From contig NZ_JPWI01000001.1 of assembly GCF_003326795.1 (NCBI RefSeq), positions 744,001 through 808,000 on the forward strand: a stretch of 64,000 nucleotides of DNA. Direction: 5' to 3'. This document shows, one piece after another, positions 1 through 8,214 of this stretch (positions within the stretch are counted from its first letter, which is position 1; each line of letters starts with the position of its first letter). The position numbers and the translations under genes were made by a program. The notes below the pieces were generated by a model, which was not told where the DNA came from, did no database searches, and saw only the letters and a list, made by a program, of their open reading frames with translations. Source of the DNA: Thalassospira profundimaris. Lineage in GTDB: Bacteria > Pseudomonadota > Alphaproteobacteria > Rhodospirillales > Thalassospiraceae.

Positions 1-35
1 TTGCTCTGAAAATGGCGTTTTACGCCAATATGTTA

Positions 36-72
36 AAGCCGCCGGAGATCGGATGATCCCGGCGGCTTTTTC
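36..72 (+). terminator. Rho-independent terminator of the gene left of the window
   Basis: An 8-bp perfect stem (GCCGCCGG at 38-45 with CCGGCGGC at 59-66) is followed directly by a T-rich tract. It closes a transcription unit whose gene lies mostly or wholly outside the window. Confidence 0.8.
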
Positions 73-151
73 GTCTGTCATCAGGATGTTAACCCCGTAA
101 TTACGCAATTGGGGTATGATGGTGACCGGCTTTCTTGCTGAAATATAGGGA

Positions 152-958
152 ATGACTGTCTTGTTCACGCGTTGCCAGTTTCGTGTTTCATCCATTCGTG
201 CCCTGACGGGGGTTGGTTTGATGCTTGGTCTCGCGGCCTGTGGCGATACCGGTTCGAACTGGGAACCCCAGGACATGTTTGCCGCGCCGACCGAACAGAA
301 GCTTGATGATCGCTATCGGGCGATGATTGATTTCAAGGCCATGGCGCGTGATGCCAATGGCAAGGAATATGCTGCGGGCCCCAAGGCAACCGTGCTGGGC
401 GCGGTGGAAGAGGCCGTTGCCATGTGCAGTCAGGCCAATGCGCAAGGCTGCAAGGCGGTTCGGGTCGGTCTGACCTGGGTGGATGGTCTTGATCAGGTCG
501 CGATTGAAAGCGTTATTCAGTCCTATAACGATACCATGACGGCCGAGGCTTATCATGCTGCCGGACAGGGCAATATGGGGGCCGCGAACTGGCTTGCCTA
601 TCATTATGCGGTGCTCGGTGAAAACCTGACCGAGGCAGAACGTCTTTCAAAACAGGCATTGTCGGTGGCCCCCGATGATCCCGGTGCACTTGATACCTAT
701 GGGCTGATCCTGTATCGGCAGGGACGTTATCAGGAAGCCGAAGAGGTGTTTATCCGGGTGAACAAGGCGATGCCGACGGCCGAGCATATTGCACATTTTG
801 CCGATAATGCCCTTGCCATGGGCAAGGCCGAGATGGCGCGTGCGGCCTATCAGCGTGCCCTTCAGGCCGGGGCGGGGCCGGTGCTTTCGCAAACCATTCA
901 GAAACGGTTGCTGGCCCTTGATCTGAATGGCGCAGGAAATGTGCAGCCGGCACAATGA
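152..958 (+). CDS. TPR-repeat lipoprotein
   Basis: A 268-residue predicted lipoprotein. The N-terminus has a basic stretch, a hydrophobic core and the lipobox LAAC, placing the lipidated cysteine at residue 30. After about 100 residues without a recognised fold, roughly residues 140-250 form tetratricopeptide-like helical pairs (motifs such as AEAYHAAGQGN, ALDTYGLILYRQGRYQEAEE and MARAAYQRALQAG). TPR lipoproteins usually scaffold envelope protein complexes; the partner here is not evident. The start at 152 has a close AGGG; a TTG at 161 is an alternative. Its stop overlaps the next start as ATGA, so the two genes are probably cotranscribed. Confidence 0.8.
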   Translation: MTVLFTRCQFRVSSIRALTGVGLMLGLAACGDTGSNWEPQDMFAAPTEQKLDDRYRAMIDFKAMARDANGKEYAAGPKATVLGAVEEAVAMCSQANAQGCKAVRVGLTWVDGLDQVAIESVIQSYNDTMTAEAYHAAGQGNMGAANWLAYHYAVLGENLTEAERLSKQALSVAPDDPGALDTYGLILYRQGRYQEAEEVFIRVNKAMPTAEHIAHFADNALAMGKAEMARAAYQRALQAGAGPVLSQTIQKRLLALDLNGAGNVQPAQ

Positions 959-1644
959 TCGGCAATATCATTTTTGATTGTGACGGTGTCCTGATTGACA
1001 GTGAAATTCTGTCTTTTGCGGTCGATGAACGGATGTTGCCGGAATATGGTATCACCCTGAATGCGACGGAAATTGCGCGCAGCTTTGGCGGTGTTGCCTA
1101 TCGCGAGATGGTGGCAGAGCTTAATGCACGCTTTGGCGTGAATATTGATCCGGTTGCTTATCAGGAACGTTGTGAAGCTGAACTTGCCCGCATATTCGAG
1201 ACCGATCTTGAGGTTGTCGCGGGCATGCCAGATCTGCTGGAAAATCTTTCTGTGCCCTTTGCACTTGCCTCGGGCAGTGATCTCGCACGGCTTGATCTGT
1301 GTCTTGGCCTGACCGGGCTTGATGGATTTTTCCAAAACCGGATTTTTTCGGCCGAGCAAGTGGCACGGGGCAAACCTGCGCCGGACGTTTTCCTGCTGGC
1401 AGCGGAGACATGCCGGTGGTCACCGGAAAGCTGCCTTGTGATTGAAGACAGCCCGTCAGGTGTGATTGCCGCAAAGGCCGCAGGTATGCGGGCGGTTGGA
1501 TTTCTTGGTGGGGCCCATCGATCCGAGCGTGATGGTGATGGTTTGCTTGACGCCGGTGCCGAATATGTCGCAGGCAACAGTTCCGATTTGCACTATTATC
1601 TGCGTGATCTTGGTTTGATCGGGGTGGGCCAGATCAGGGGCTAG
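955..1644 (+). CDS. HAD-superfamily phosphatase
   Basis: A 229-residue haloacid-dehalogenase hydrolase of the phosphoglycolate phosphatase/beta-phosphoglucomutase subfamily. Motif I is DCDGVLIDSE, with nucleophile Asp8 and general acid Asp10. Motif II is ASGS near residue 106, the motif III lysine is Lys140 in GKPAPDVF, and the acidic Mg-binding motif is IEDSPSG at 163-169. Residues about 17-85 form the helical cap. It overlaps the lipoprotein gene by 4 nt. The substrate cannot be read from sequence; sugar phosphates or phosphoglycolate are usual for the subfamily. Confidence 0.88.
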   Translation: MIGNIIFDCDGVLIDSEILSFAVDERMLPEYGITLNATEIARSFGGVAYREMVAELNARFGVNIDPVAYQERCEAELARIFETDLEVVAGMPDLLENLSVPFALASGSDLARLDLCLGLTGLDGFFQNRIFSAEQVARGKPAPDVFLLAAETCRWSPESCLVIEDSPSGVIAAKAAGMRAVGFLGGAHRSERDGDGLLDAGAEYVAGNSSDLHYYLRDLGLIGVGQIRG

Positions 1645-1646
1645 GT

Positions 1647-1742
1647 TTATGCCCGGTCCAGCGTAATGACCTCACCTTCGACCAGTGGCAAATCGACCTC
1701 GTTAAGGTTATTGCCCGGATCGGATCGATCCATGATGGACCG
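1647..1742 (-). pseudogene. Remnant of a second ureidoglycolate lyase gene (3' end only)
   Basis: Read on the minus strand, this stretch encodes about the last 28 residues of AllA and its stop. It matches the end of the intact allA at 2833-2922 at roughly 82 percent of bases over about 89 bp. The peptides share the core PGNNLNEVDLPLV and GEVITLD. Nothing upstream resembles the rest of AllA. Most base differences are synonymous, which suggests that two full-length working genes diverged before one was lost, not a fresh tandem copy. It lies directly after the HAD gene and is separated from intact allA by the carbonic anhydrase gene. Confidence 0.85.
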
Positions 1743-1751
1743 ATTGTCAGC

Positions 1752-1757
1752 TATAAT
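1752..1757 (+). promoter_or_regulatory. Candidate -10 element before the carbonic anhydrase gene
   Basis: A perfect TATAAT lies in an AT-rich stretch about 130 bp upstream of the carbonic anhydrase start. No convincing -35 element is visible at 16-18 bp spacing, so this is tentative. Confidence 0.35.
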
Positions 1758-1886
1758 TTGCAATTTAATATTAGTAAAAAATATAGACTGAGCAGTACTA
1801 TCCTTCTCCCATTCAGGTTTCCGTCTATTGTAACCCTGCCAGCGGCCCTTACCTATTTGCCAGCGCCCTCTGGAGAGAGAAAAACA

Positions 1887-2738
1887 ATGTTCAGGACGTT
1901 TCTTTTGACTGGTGTGACTGCTGCACTGGTGTCCTTCGCAGCATTCGCGGATTCCAGCCATCATGCTGTATCTGACGATGTCATTGCCAGACAGCGCGCG
2001 GCTCTGGCTGCGGCAACGCAGGGCAAGGGATTTGGGCCCCAGTCACCACGCGATATTGGTATGATGGCAGGTAGCAACCACCGCGTATTTGGCACCGCAC
2101 CCGATGTCAGCAAAATGACGCTGTGTGATATCCATTTCCATGAAAATGCCGAGCATAAGGGAGGTTCATATACCACCTTTGCCGGTAATGGTGACGGGCA
2201 TGGCTTTGGCACGGGCTTCAAATACGATGGCAAACTGACCGAGGCGGAGTTGGCCCCGATTGGCATGGCGGTTGGAGCCAGTGAACATGGTGATCTCGAA
2301 CCGGGTGATACCATCGAAATCCACTTTGTCTATTCGACCGCACAGGCAAGTCTTGGCAATGGTCTTGGCACCTGCCTGAGTGACGCGGTCAATAATCCGC
2401 AATTGCGGGTCGAGGCCGTTGTTGCCGTGCTGGTATCAGAAGGGGGTGCCGATTTCGCCAGGATGGCTGAAATCAGGGAGGTCGATGGCCTTAATCAGGT
2501 GCCCGGTCTGCCGACCGACCTTGGCGATCCGGTGATCTATGCCGGATCAACCACCGGGCCTGGCTATAACGAAAAGGGATCGCCCTTTCAGGTAACCTGG
2601 AGTGTGCGCCCCGATGTCGTCAAGCTGGGCATTGCATCGGTTGATACATGGTTGAAAGATAACCCGTTTGACGAAGGCCACGCCCATGGGGTGCGGAACC
2701 TTGTCACCAACCCGGATCTGCTTTCGCCAATCAACTGA
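1887..2738 (+). CDS. Exported delta-class carbonic anhydrase
   Basis: A 283-residue protein with a cleavable signal peptide (MFRTFLLTGVTAALVSFAAFA), so probably periplasmic. The core motif CDIHFHENAEHKG with the following His-rich GDGHGFGTGF is typical, from memory of the family, of delta-class carbonic anhydrases (the diatom TWCA1 type); the His residues should hold zinc. The role would be interconversion of CO2 and bicarbonate. The ATG at 1887 has a GGAGAGAG ribosome site; the open frame extends to 1758 but that part does not look coding. It sits alone between the allA remnant and the intact purine operon, and may handle CO2 from urate, OHCU and urea breakdown. Confidence 0.72.
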   Translation: MFRTFLLTGVTAALVSFAAFADSSHHAVSDDVIARQRAALAAATQGKGFGPQSPRDIGMMAGSNHRVFGTAPDVSKMTLCDIHFHENAEHKGGSYTTFAGNGDGHGFGTGFKYDGKLTEAELAPIGMAVGASEHGDLEPGDTIEIHFVYSTAQASLGNGLGTCLSDAVNNPQLRVEAVVAVLVSEGGADFARMAEIREVDGLNQVPGLPTDLGDPVIYAGSTTGPGYNEKGSPFQVTWSVRPDVVKLGIASVDTWLKDNPFDEGHAHGVRNLVTNPDLLSPIN

Positions 2739-2751
2739 CGGATAAAAATAA

Positions 2752-2776
2752 ACGCAGGGCACGTCATGCCCTGCGT
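2752..2776. terminator. Hairpin between convergent genes
   Basis: A perfect 10-bp stem (ACGCAGGGCA with TGCCCTGCGT) and 5-nt loop lies between the 3' ends of the carbonic anhydrase gene and allA. It lacks a strong T-run but can serve both strands. Confidence 0.6.
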
Positions 2777-2832
2777 CATTGAATTTTGCGTTGCCGGTGG
2801 ATTTGATCACCTGGCAACGTGATGTTTCGGGC

Positions 2833-3339
2833 CTATGCCCAATCCAGCGTGATGACTTCGCCGTCGACCAGTGGCAGGTCAACTTCGTTAAGGTTGTTGC
2901 CCGGACCCGAACGATCGACGATCAGAAAATCGCTGTCTTCTTCGAGCACCAGAAGCGGGTGATGCCAGACATTCTTGGCATAGGTCACCCCCTGTGTCCC
3001 ATCCGACAGAAAGGCGCGCAGGTTTTCCGGTTTGGGGGTATCGGTCCCCGACGCCACGACAATCAGGAACTTCTGACCCGCAAGCGGCATGAAGGCCTGT
3101 GATCCCAGCGGATGGCGTTCCATCATTTTGATTTCAATCGGCTTGGGCCGGGGCGTTCCGCGAAAGATGCTGATGATCGGGGCACCGCCTTCGTCAGCGA
3201 CATCGACACGTGAAATGTCGTGAAAGCGCGTGGTGGTGCCCAGATTGATCGGATAGCTGTCGCGTGCGGTGGCAATCGAAATCACCTCGCCAAACGGGGC
3301 GAAGGCATCTGGCGTCAGATGTTCGACTGAGAGCTTCAT
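2833..3339 (-). CDS. allA: Ureidoglycolate lyase
   Basis: A 168-residue AllA-family enzyme (usual length about 160-170) that splits ureidoglycolate into glyoxylate and urea. Recognisable parts are the N-terminal FAPFGEVI, the central ISIFRGTPRPKPI and HPLGSQAFMPL, then VWHHPLLVL and the C-terminal PGNNLNEVDLPLV. The start is set at MKLSVEHL; the open frame continues upstream only into non-AllA sequence. It is the last gene of the minus-strand operon puuE-uraD-alc-allA, 13 nt after alc. The urea it makes feeds the urease encoded 30 kb away. Confidence 0.95.
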   Translation of the reverse strand: MKLSVEHLTPDAFAPFGEVISIATARDSYPINLGTTTRFHDISRVDVADEGGAPIISIFRGTPRPKPIEIKMMERHPLGSQAFMPLAGQKFLIVVASGTDTPKPENLRAFLSDGTQGVTYAKNVWHHPLLVLEEDSDFLIVDRSGPGNNLNEVDLPLVDGEVITLDWA

Positions 3340-3352
3340 CGTTGTGCGATCC

Positions 3353-4372
3353 TTATTTGGTGGTGGGCTTGCCAAGGATGCGCAGACGGCTGATACCGCC
3401 ATCGGGGATCGAATTGACACGCAGATGGGTCACCGGACCATTGACGGTCAGGCTGGCGGCATCAAATTCATGGATATGGTCTGCCTGCATCTTGCTTTCG
3501 GGCAGGATGGTCGACCAGAACATGGAACGCGCGCGCAGCGACTTGTCCTTTTCGCCGTCAACATAGGCCCCCTGGATCGACACACGGTCAGGATAGTTGC
3601 CTTTGAAGTGACAGGTATCGACGATGATTTTTTCGATCTCGCCGGGATGCCCAAGCTCGATAATCAGCCATTCATTGCCCGGTTCACGACGGCGGCGGGT
3701 TTCCCAGCCATCGCCCATATTGACCCCGCGGCCCGGTGCCAGAATGGCGTTCGGATTACCGTAATGGGCATCGGACCAGCCGACAACAACACCGCCATTG
3801 ATCATCGCTGCCAGATCGACCTGTTCGCCCTTGGTGGCCATTTCTGTCCAGTCGCGGTTCGGACGACCGTAAACGCGCAGACGGGCGACACCGCCATCGG
3901 GATAGATGTGCAGACGCACATGGGTATAGATCGCATCCGAGGTTACATCGGCATAGTGATGGGCACTGGCACCGAGACCCATCGGGGCGACGATTTCATC
4001 CCATTTGGCGTCATCTGCCGGATCGCCATTCGGGCAATAGCAGCCTTCAAGCGAGCCAGCTGGCGGGAAGTTGCCGGTAAAGTGGCTGGTGTCGATATCA
4101 ACACCATAAATGCGGCCCGATGTTGCAAGGCGCACCACACAGTAATCATGGCCTTCGACGCGTTTGCGGCGGCTTTCCCAGCCGTCCATCCATTTGCCGT
4201 GATCGTCATAGCGATCAGGATAAAACACCGCATCGGCGGTTTGCAGCATGCGCTGCTTGTCGGCAAAGAAATCATCTGTCGCAAAAATGGCTTCTGCACC
4301 CAGACGTTCATCGGCAAGGTTGACGAACTTCCGTGCAAATTCCGGTGCGTCGTGATTTTCCTGATGGCTCAT
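3353..4372 (-). CDS. alc: Allantoicase
   Basis: A 339-residue allantoicase that hydrolyses allantoate to ureidoglycolate and urea. The protein shows the family's internal duplication: GWESRRKR...[10 protein letters not shown] near residues 64-103 recurs as [20 protein letters not shown]...[10 protein letters not shown] in the second half. Each copy is one jelly-roll domain. It lies between uraD (93 nt upstream) and allA (13 nt downstream). Choosing allantoicase with a lyase means this strain uses the ureidoglycolate-to-urea branch, not the allantoate amidohydrolase branch that releases ammonia directly. Confidence 0.95.
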   Translation of the reverse strand: MSHQENHDAPEFARKFVNLADERLGAEAIFATDDFFADKQRMLQTADAVFYPDRYDDHGKWMDGWESRRKRVEGHDYCVVRLATSGRIYGVDIDTSHFTGNFPPAGSLEGCYCPNGDPADDAKWDEIVAPMGLGASAHHYADVTSDAIYTHVRLHIYPDGGVARLRVYGRPNRDWTEMATKGEQVDLAAMINGGVVVGWSDAHYGNPNAILAPGRGVNMGDGWETRRRREPGNEWLIIELGHPGEIEKIIVDTCHFKGNYPDRVSIQGAYVDGEKDKSLRARSMFWSTILPESKMQADHIHEFDAASLTVNGPVTHLRVNSIPDGGISRLRILGKPTTK

Positions 4373-4465
4373 GGTCGTAAAATCCTGAAATGGTCGTTTA
4401 TTATACGGTTATCAATCAATCAATCGGTCGGGCGGTCGGGCGTGCCGGGCTGGATCGGGTCGGGC

Positions 4466-4993
4466 CTACAGGGCTTCGAGCCGCAGTCTGGCAATGCGAT
4501 GAACCTGATTGATCGCCTCGTTAAATTCGGTTTCGACATCGTTTTTGACCCGCCGTTCAAAGGCCGCAAGAATATCGGTCCGGTGGAACCCCTTGACGGC
4601 AAAGATGAACGGAAAGCCGAACTTCTGTTTATATTGGTCGTTCAGTTCAGTGAAACGGGCCAGTTCGTCTGCGCTGCATTGATCAAGTCCGGCCCCCGTC
4701 TGTTCGCTTTGCGAGGATGCGGTCAGATCGGCAAGGGCGAGTTTCCCGGCAAGATCGGGATGGGCGCGCAAAAGCGCAAGCTTGTCGCGATCAACCGCGC
4801 CATTGACCACGGCGGCCATGGCATCGGCAAGGTTCGCGGGTGTATCAAGTGCCTCGGTGATGCCGCGCTCATAAAGCTGATGGGCAACCCATGGTGAATG
4901 TTCATAGACCCAGCCATAAAGCGAGACAAAGGCGCTTTCGGCCAATGTGCTTGGCGGGCGGGTGGTGAACTGTGATTGACTGGTGTCTGTCAT
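4466..4993 (-). CDS. uraD: OHCU decarboxylase
   Basis: A 175-residue 2-oxo-4-hydroxy-4-carboxy-5-ureidoimidazoline decarboxylase, giving S-allantoin in the third step from urate. The catalytic histidine lies in RAHPDLAGK (His78). SSQSEQTGAGL at about 93-103 and FGFPFIFAVKG at about 125-135 are family signatures. It follows puuE by 27 nt in the minus-strand operon. No start ambiguity of note. Confidence 0.95.
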   Translation of the reverse strand: MTDTSQSQFTTRPPSTLAESAFVSLYGWVYEHSPWVAHQLYERGITEALDTPANLADAMAAVVNGAVDRDKLALLRAHPDLAGKLALADLTASSQSEQTGAGLDQCSADELARFTELNDQYKQKFGFPFIFAVKGFHRTDILAAFERRVKNDVETEFNEAINQVHRIARLRLEAL

Positions 4994-5020
4994 TTTGATC
5001 TTGGCTTTCAGTCCCGGTTC

Positions 5021-5935
5021 CTAGCCGCCAAACGGATGATGTTCGCGCCAGTGACGGGCGATATCAATCCGGCGGGCGAACCAGACATTGTCGTGGCTTT
5101 GGACATAGTCGACAAAGCGTTTCAGAGCGGCGAAGCGACCCGGACGGCCTACCAGTCGGCAATGAAGGCCCAGAGACAGCATGCGCGGCGTATGCGCGCC
5201 TTCTTCGTACAGCGTATCGAAGCTGTCCTTGAGATACTGGAAATACTGTTCGCCGGAATTGAACCCCTGAAGGGCGGCAAAGCGCATGTCGTTGGCATCA
5301 AGGGTATAGGGCACGATCAGGTGCGGCTTTTCGGTCTGGGTGCTCCAGAACGGCAGTTCGTCACTGTAATCGTCGGCATCATACAGGAAACCGCCTTCTT
5401 CGGCGACGATGCGACGGGTGTTGGGGCTGGTGCGGCCGGTGTACCAGCCAAGCGGACGTTCGCCGGTGACATCCTTGATGATATCAATCGCCTTGTGAAG
5501 ATGGTCGCGTTCAATGTCTTCGGGGACATATTGATAGTCAATCCAGCGATAACCGTGCGAGCAGATTTCGTGACCGTCCTTCATGGCGACTTCGCCGACT
5601 TTCGGGTGGCGGGCAAGGGCCATGGCAACGGCAAAGATGGTGATCGGGATCTGGCGTTCGCGGAACAGGTTCAGAATGCGCCAGACGCCAACGCGCGATC
5701 CATATTCATAGATCGACTCCATGCTCATATGGCGGACACCCTCGCGCATGTCGGCACCGACGATTTCCGACAGAAATGCCTCGGAGGCCTTGTCACCATG
5801 CAACACGCAGTTTTCACCGCCTTCTTCGTAGTTCAGGACGAACTGGACGGCCACGCGTGCACCGTTGGGCCAATTGGCCTTGGGCGGGTTTTCACCATAA
5901 CCGATCAAGTCACGCGCATATGTCTGGTCGTTCAT
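5021..5935 (-). CDS. puuE: Allantoinase, polysaccharide-deacetylase type
   Basis: A 304-residue PuuE-type allantoinase, unrelated to the metal-dependent amidohydrolase AllB, hydrolysing allantoin to allantoate. Polysaccharide-deacetylase-fold features include VQFVLNYEEGGENC, the segment HEICSHGYRWIDYQ and the C-terminal FARRIDIARHWREHHP. The open frame reaches 6004, but the ATG at 5935 has an excellent AGGAGAAGG ribosome site 5 nt upstream, so 5935 is preferred. It is the first gene of the operon puuE-uraD-alc-allA and is divergent from uraH. Confidence 0.93.
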   Translation of the reverse strand: MNDQTYARDLIGYGENPPKANWPNGARVAVQFVLNYEEGGENCVLHGDKASEAFLSEIVGADMREGVRHMSMESIYEYGSRVGVWRILNLFRERQIPITIFAVAMALARHPKVGEVAMKDGHEICSHGYRWIDYQYVPEDIERDHLHKAIDIIKDVTGERPLGWYTGRTSPNTRRIVAEEGGFLYDADDYSDELPFWSTQTEKPHLIVPYTLDANDMRFAALQGFNSGEQYFQYLKDSFDTLYEEGAHTPRMLSLGLHCRLVGRPGRFAALKRFVDYVQSHDNVWFARRIDIARHWREHHPFGG

Positions 5936-6358
5936 CTGAACCTTCTCCTGAATTCTTGTACGCCCGGCTTTGTCCTGCGGAACGTTTGGTGTAGCATTAA
6001 CCATAGGTCACCGGGCAGCAAGGGATAAACCTTATGCTGGCCGGACCGGATAAGTGCCGCACTATCAAGGCTGTTTTGATAATGTTCCTGGACGGAAGGT
6101 GGTGTGGGCCACGTTTTACGCGGTCTTCCAAGGCTTCTGCCTTTGTTACATACTATAGTGCCTGAAACAGTTACATTCGTTTTTCAAAGAATTATTGATA
6201 TAGTTTCACTTTATCGCCTCTTTCCCCCGGGCGGGTGGTAATGCGACCCTTTTTAAATCGCTCAAAATTGGTTCGGCACAGAAATTCATAACCAGAATGC
6301 CGACCACGGGGAGAAGCGATCGACCACAAAATTAAGAATAAGAGAGAGGAGGCCCGGC
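5936..6358. promoter_or_regulatory. Divergent control region between puuE and uraH
   Basis: A 423-bp gene-free stretch between two divergent purine-catabolism operons, so it should hold both promoters. GTTACAT occurs twice in direct orientation (6145-6151 and 6170-6176, 25 bp apart). An AT-rich block spans about 6176-6215. No convincing sigma-54 pair or riboswitch was recognised. Before uraH, GAGAGAGGAGG (about 6340-6352) is the ribosome site. Confidence 0.5.
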
Positions 6359-6712
6359 ATGGGACGACTGACTACCCATGTACTGGATACGGCAAAAGGC
6401 TGTCCGGCTGCTGGAATCCGCATTGAGCTGCACAGATTTGGCAATGGTCATGATGATCTGGTTGCCGAAGCTGTGACCAATGTTGATGGCCGCACCGAAG
6501 CGCCGATGCTTGACGGTGCCTCTTTCAAACCTGGTGAATATCAGCTGGTGTTCCACGCAGGTGACTATTTCGACGCCATTGGCGAAAAGCTTCCCGAGCC
6601 CAAATTCCTGGATCAGGTGGTGATCCGGTTCGGCATTTCCGACGGGCAGGCGCATTATCATGTGCCGCTGTTGCTGTCGCCATTTGGCTATTCCACATAT
6701 CGTGGAAGCTGA
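6359..6712 (+). CDS. uraH: 5-hydroxyisourate hydrolase (transthyretin-like)
   Basis: A 117-residue transthyretin-related protein that opens 5-hydroxyisourate to OHCU, directly after urate oxidation. The N-terminal RLTTHVLDTAKG holds the first active-site histidine. The C-terminus is YRGS, the diagnostic tetrapeptide separating these enzymes from true transthyretin. No signal or peroxisomal-type extension is present, so it is cytoplasmic. It heads the operon uraH-xdhA-xdhB-xdhC, only 8 nt ahead of xdhA. Confidence 0.96.
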   Translation: MGRLTTHVLDTAKGCPAAGIRIELHRFGNGHDDLVAEAVTNVDGRTEAPMLDGASFKPGEYQLVFHAGDYFDAIGEKLPEPKFLDQVVIRFGISDGQAHYHVPLLLSPFGYSTYRGS

Positions 6713-6720
6713 GGTTGACC

Positions 6721-8214
6721 ATGGCGAACGCGACCGGATCTTTCCGTTCTGATATCCGTTTTCTTCTGGGTGATGAAGAGCGCAGTTTGCGTGACGTCGA
6801 TCCGCAGATGACGGTGCTTGAGTATCTTCGTCTGGCCGAGCGCAAACCGGGTACCAAGGAAGGCTGTGCCGAGGGCGATTGTGGCGCCTGTACGGTTGTT
6901 TTGGGTGAGCCCGATGGCAAGGGTGGGATGGCTTATCGCACGGTCAATGCCTGCATCCAGTTTGTGCCGACCCTTGATGGCAAACAGCTTTTGACGGTCG
7001 AACATCTGAAATCCGAAGATGGCAGCCTTCATCCCGTGCAGCAGGCCATGGTTGACACCCACGGGTCGCAATGCGGGTTCTGCACACCGGGCTTTGTCAT
7101 GAGCCTTTATCAGTTGTGGCTGGATGGTGGCGAGGATGACCGGGGTGCGATTAATGATGCGCTGGCCGGGAACCTGTGCCGTTGCACCGGCTATGGTCCG
7201 ATTATCGAGGCAGCCCGCAAGGCAGGCGGCATTGCAGCCAATGACGCGGTTGAGCAAAAGCGCCGTGCAGACATTGCAACTCGGCTAAGTGCCATGGTTG
7301 ATGATGCCGGGACGCTTGCTGTCGAACATGCTGCCGGGCGCTATTATGCGCCGCGCACATCTGATGAGTTGGCCGGTCTTCTGGTTGCCCATCCCGATGC
7401 AACGGTTCTGGCCGGTGGCACGGATGTCGGGCTTTGGGTGACCAAGATGCTCAAACGGCTGGACCCGATCATTTATATTGGCGATGTCGGCGACCTGAAA
7501 TCGGTTACGGAAACCGAAGATGCCCTGATCATCGGGGCCGGTGTGACCTATAGCCGCGCGCATGATGCGCTGGGCAAGGTTGCTGCTGATATTGGGGAAC
7601 TGGTGCGCCGGATCGGATCCCGGCAAATCCGCAATGCCGGAACTGTGGGCGGCAATATCGCCAATGGGTCGCCGATTGGCGATACCCCGCCCGCCCTGAT
7701 TGCGCTGGGGGCAAAGATTGTTCTGCGTATGGGCGATGTGAGACGCGAAGTCGCACTGGAAGATTTCTTTATCACCTATGGCAAGCAGGACCGTCAGGCG
7801 GGCGAGTTTGTCGAAAGCGTGATTGTGCCCAAACCGGCAGAGGGTGTTGCGTTCAAGGCCTACAAAATCTCCAAGCGCTTTGATCAGGATATCACCGCAG
7901 TTCTTGGGGCGTTTGCCATCAAGATTGTTGAAGGCAAGGTAGCAGAATTCCGGGCGGCCTTTGGCGGTATGGCCGGAACCCCGATGCGGGCTGCCAAATG
8001 CGAAGCGGCCCTGATCGGGCAGGACTGGAACGAAGCCAGCCTGAACGCGGCCCAACTGGCATTGGCCAAGGATTTCGCACCAATGAGCGATATGCGGGCC
8101 TCAAAAGAATATCGCATGCTGGTCGCGCAGAACCTTTTGACCAAGCTGTTCATTGAAACCACAGCGCCCGAAATTGCCACCCGCCTTGTTGGCAAGGAGG
8201 CAGCCCATGTCTGA
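6721..8214 (+). CDS. xdhA: Xanthine dehydrogenase small subunit (2Fe-2S and FAD)
   Basis: A 497-residue XdhA carrying electrons from the molybdenum site to NAD. The plant-type 2Fe-2S cluster uses GCAEGDCGAC (Cys49, 54, 57) and Cys78. The second cluster uses QCGFC (Cys118, 121) and CRC (Cys153, 155). The FAD domain from about residue 200 contains VLAGGTDVGLWV and TVGGNIANGSPIGD. The ATG at 6721 with GAGG 6 nt upstream is preferred over a TTG at 6715. It overlaps xdhB by 8 nt. Confidence 0.95.
   Translation: MANATGSFRSDIRFLLGDEERSLRDVDPQMTVLEYLRLAERKPGTKEGCAEGDCGACTVVLGEPDGKGGMAYRTVNACIQFVPTLDGKQLLTVEHLKSEDGSLHPVQQAMVDTHGSQCGFCTPGFVMSLYQLWLDGGEDDRGAINDALAGNLCRCTGYGPIIEAARKAGGIAANDAVEQKRRADIATRLSAMVDDAGTLAVEHAAGRYYAPRTSDELAGLLVAHPDATVLAGGTDVGLWVTKMLKRLDPIIYIGDVGDLKSVTETEDALIIGAGVTYSRAHDALGKVAADIGELVRRIGSRQIRNAGTVGGNIANGSPIGDTPPALIALGAKIVLRMGDVRREVALEDFFITYGKQDRQAGEFVESVIVPKPAEGVAFKAYKISKRFDQDITAVLGAFAIKIVEGKVAEFRAAFGGMAGTPMRAAKCEAALIGQDWNEASLNAAQLALAKDFAPMSDMRASKEYRMLVAQNLLTKLFIETTAPEIATRLVGKEAAHV

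Noticed and set aside
1758-1886. 43-residue N-terminal extension of the carbonic anhydrase
   Set aside because: It precedes a clear signal peptide and ribosome site at 1887 and would destroy the export signal.
4412-4445. Short tandem repeats (ATCA units and two GGTCGGGC units) between alc and uraD
   Set aside because: Too short and irregular to call a regulatory or mobile element; likely slippage in spacer DNA.
3269-4897. 542-codon plus-strand ORF opposite alc and uraD
   Set aside because: It lies antisense to two well-conserved enzymes, has no recognisable domain and is a codon-bias shadow.
6022-6038. Possible reverse-strand sigma-54 site before puuE
   Set aside because: The GC-N10-CC spacing occurs, but the -24 half (AGGTTTA) does not resemble TGGCACG.
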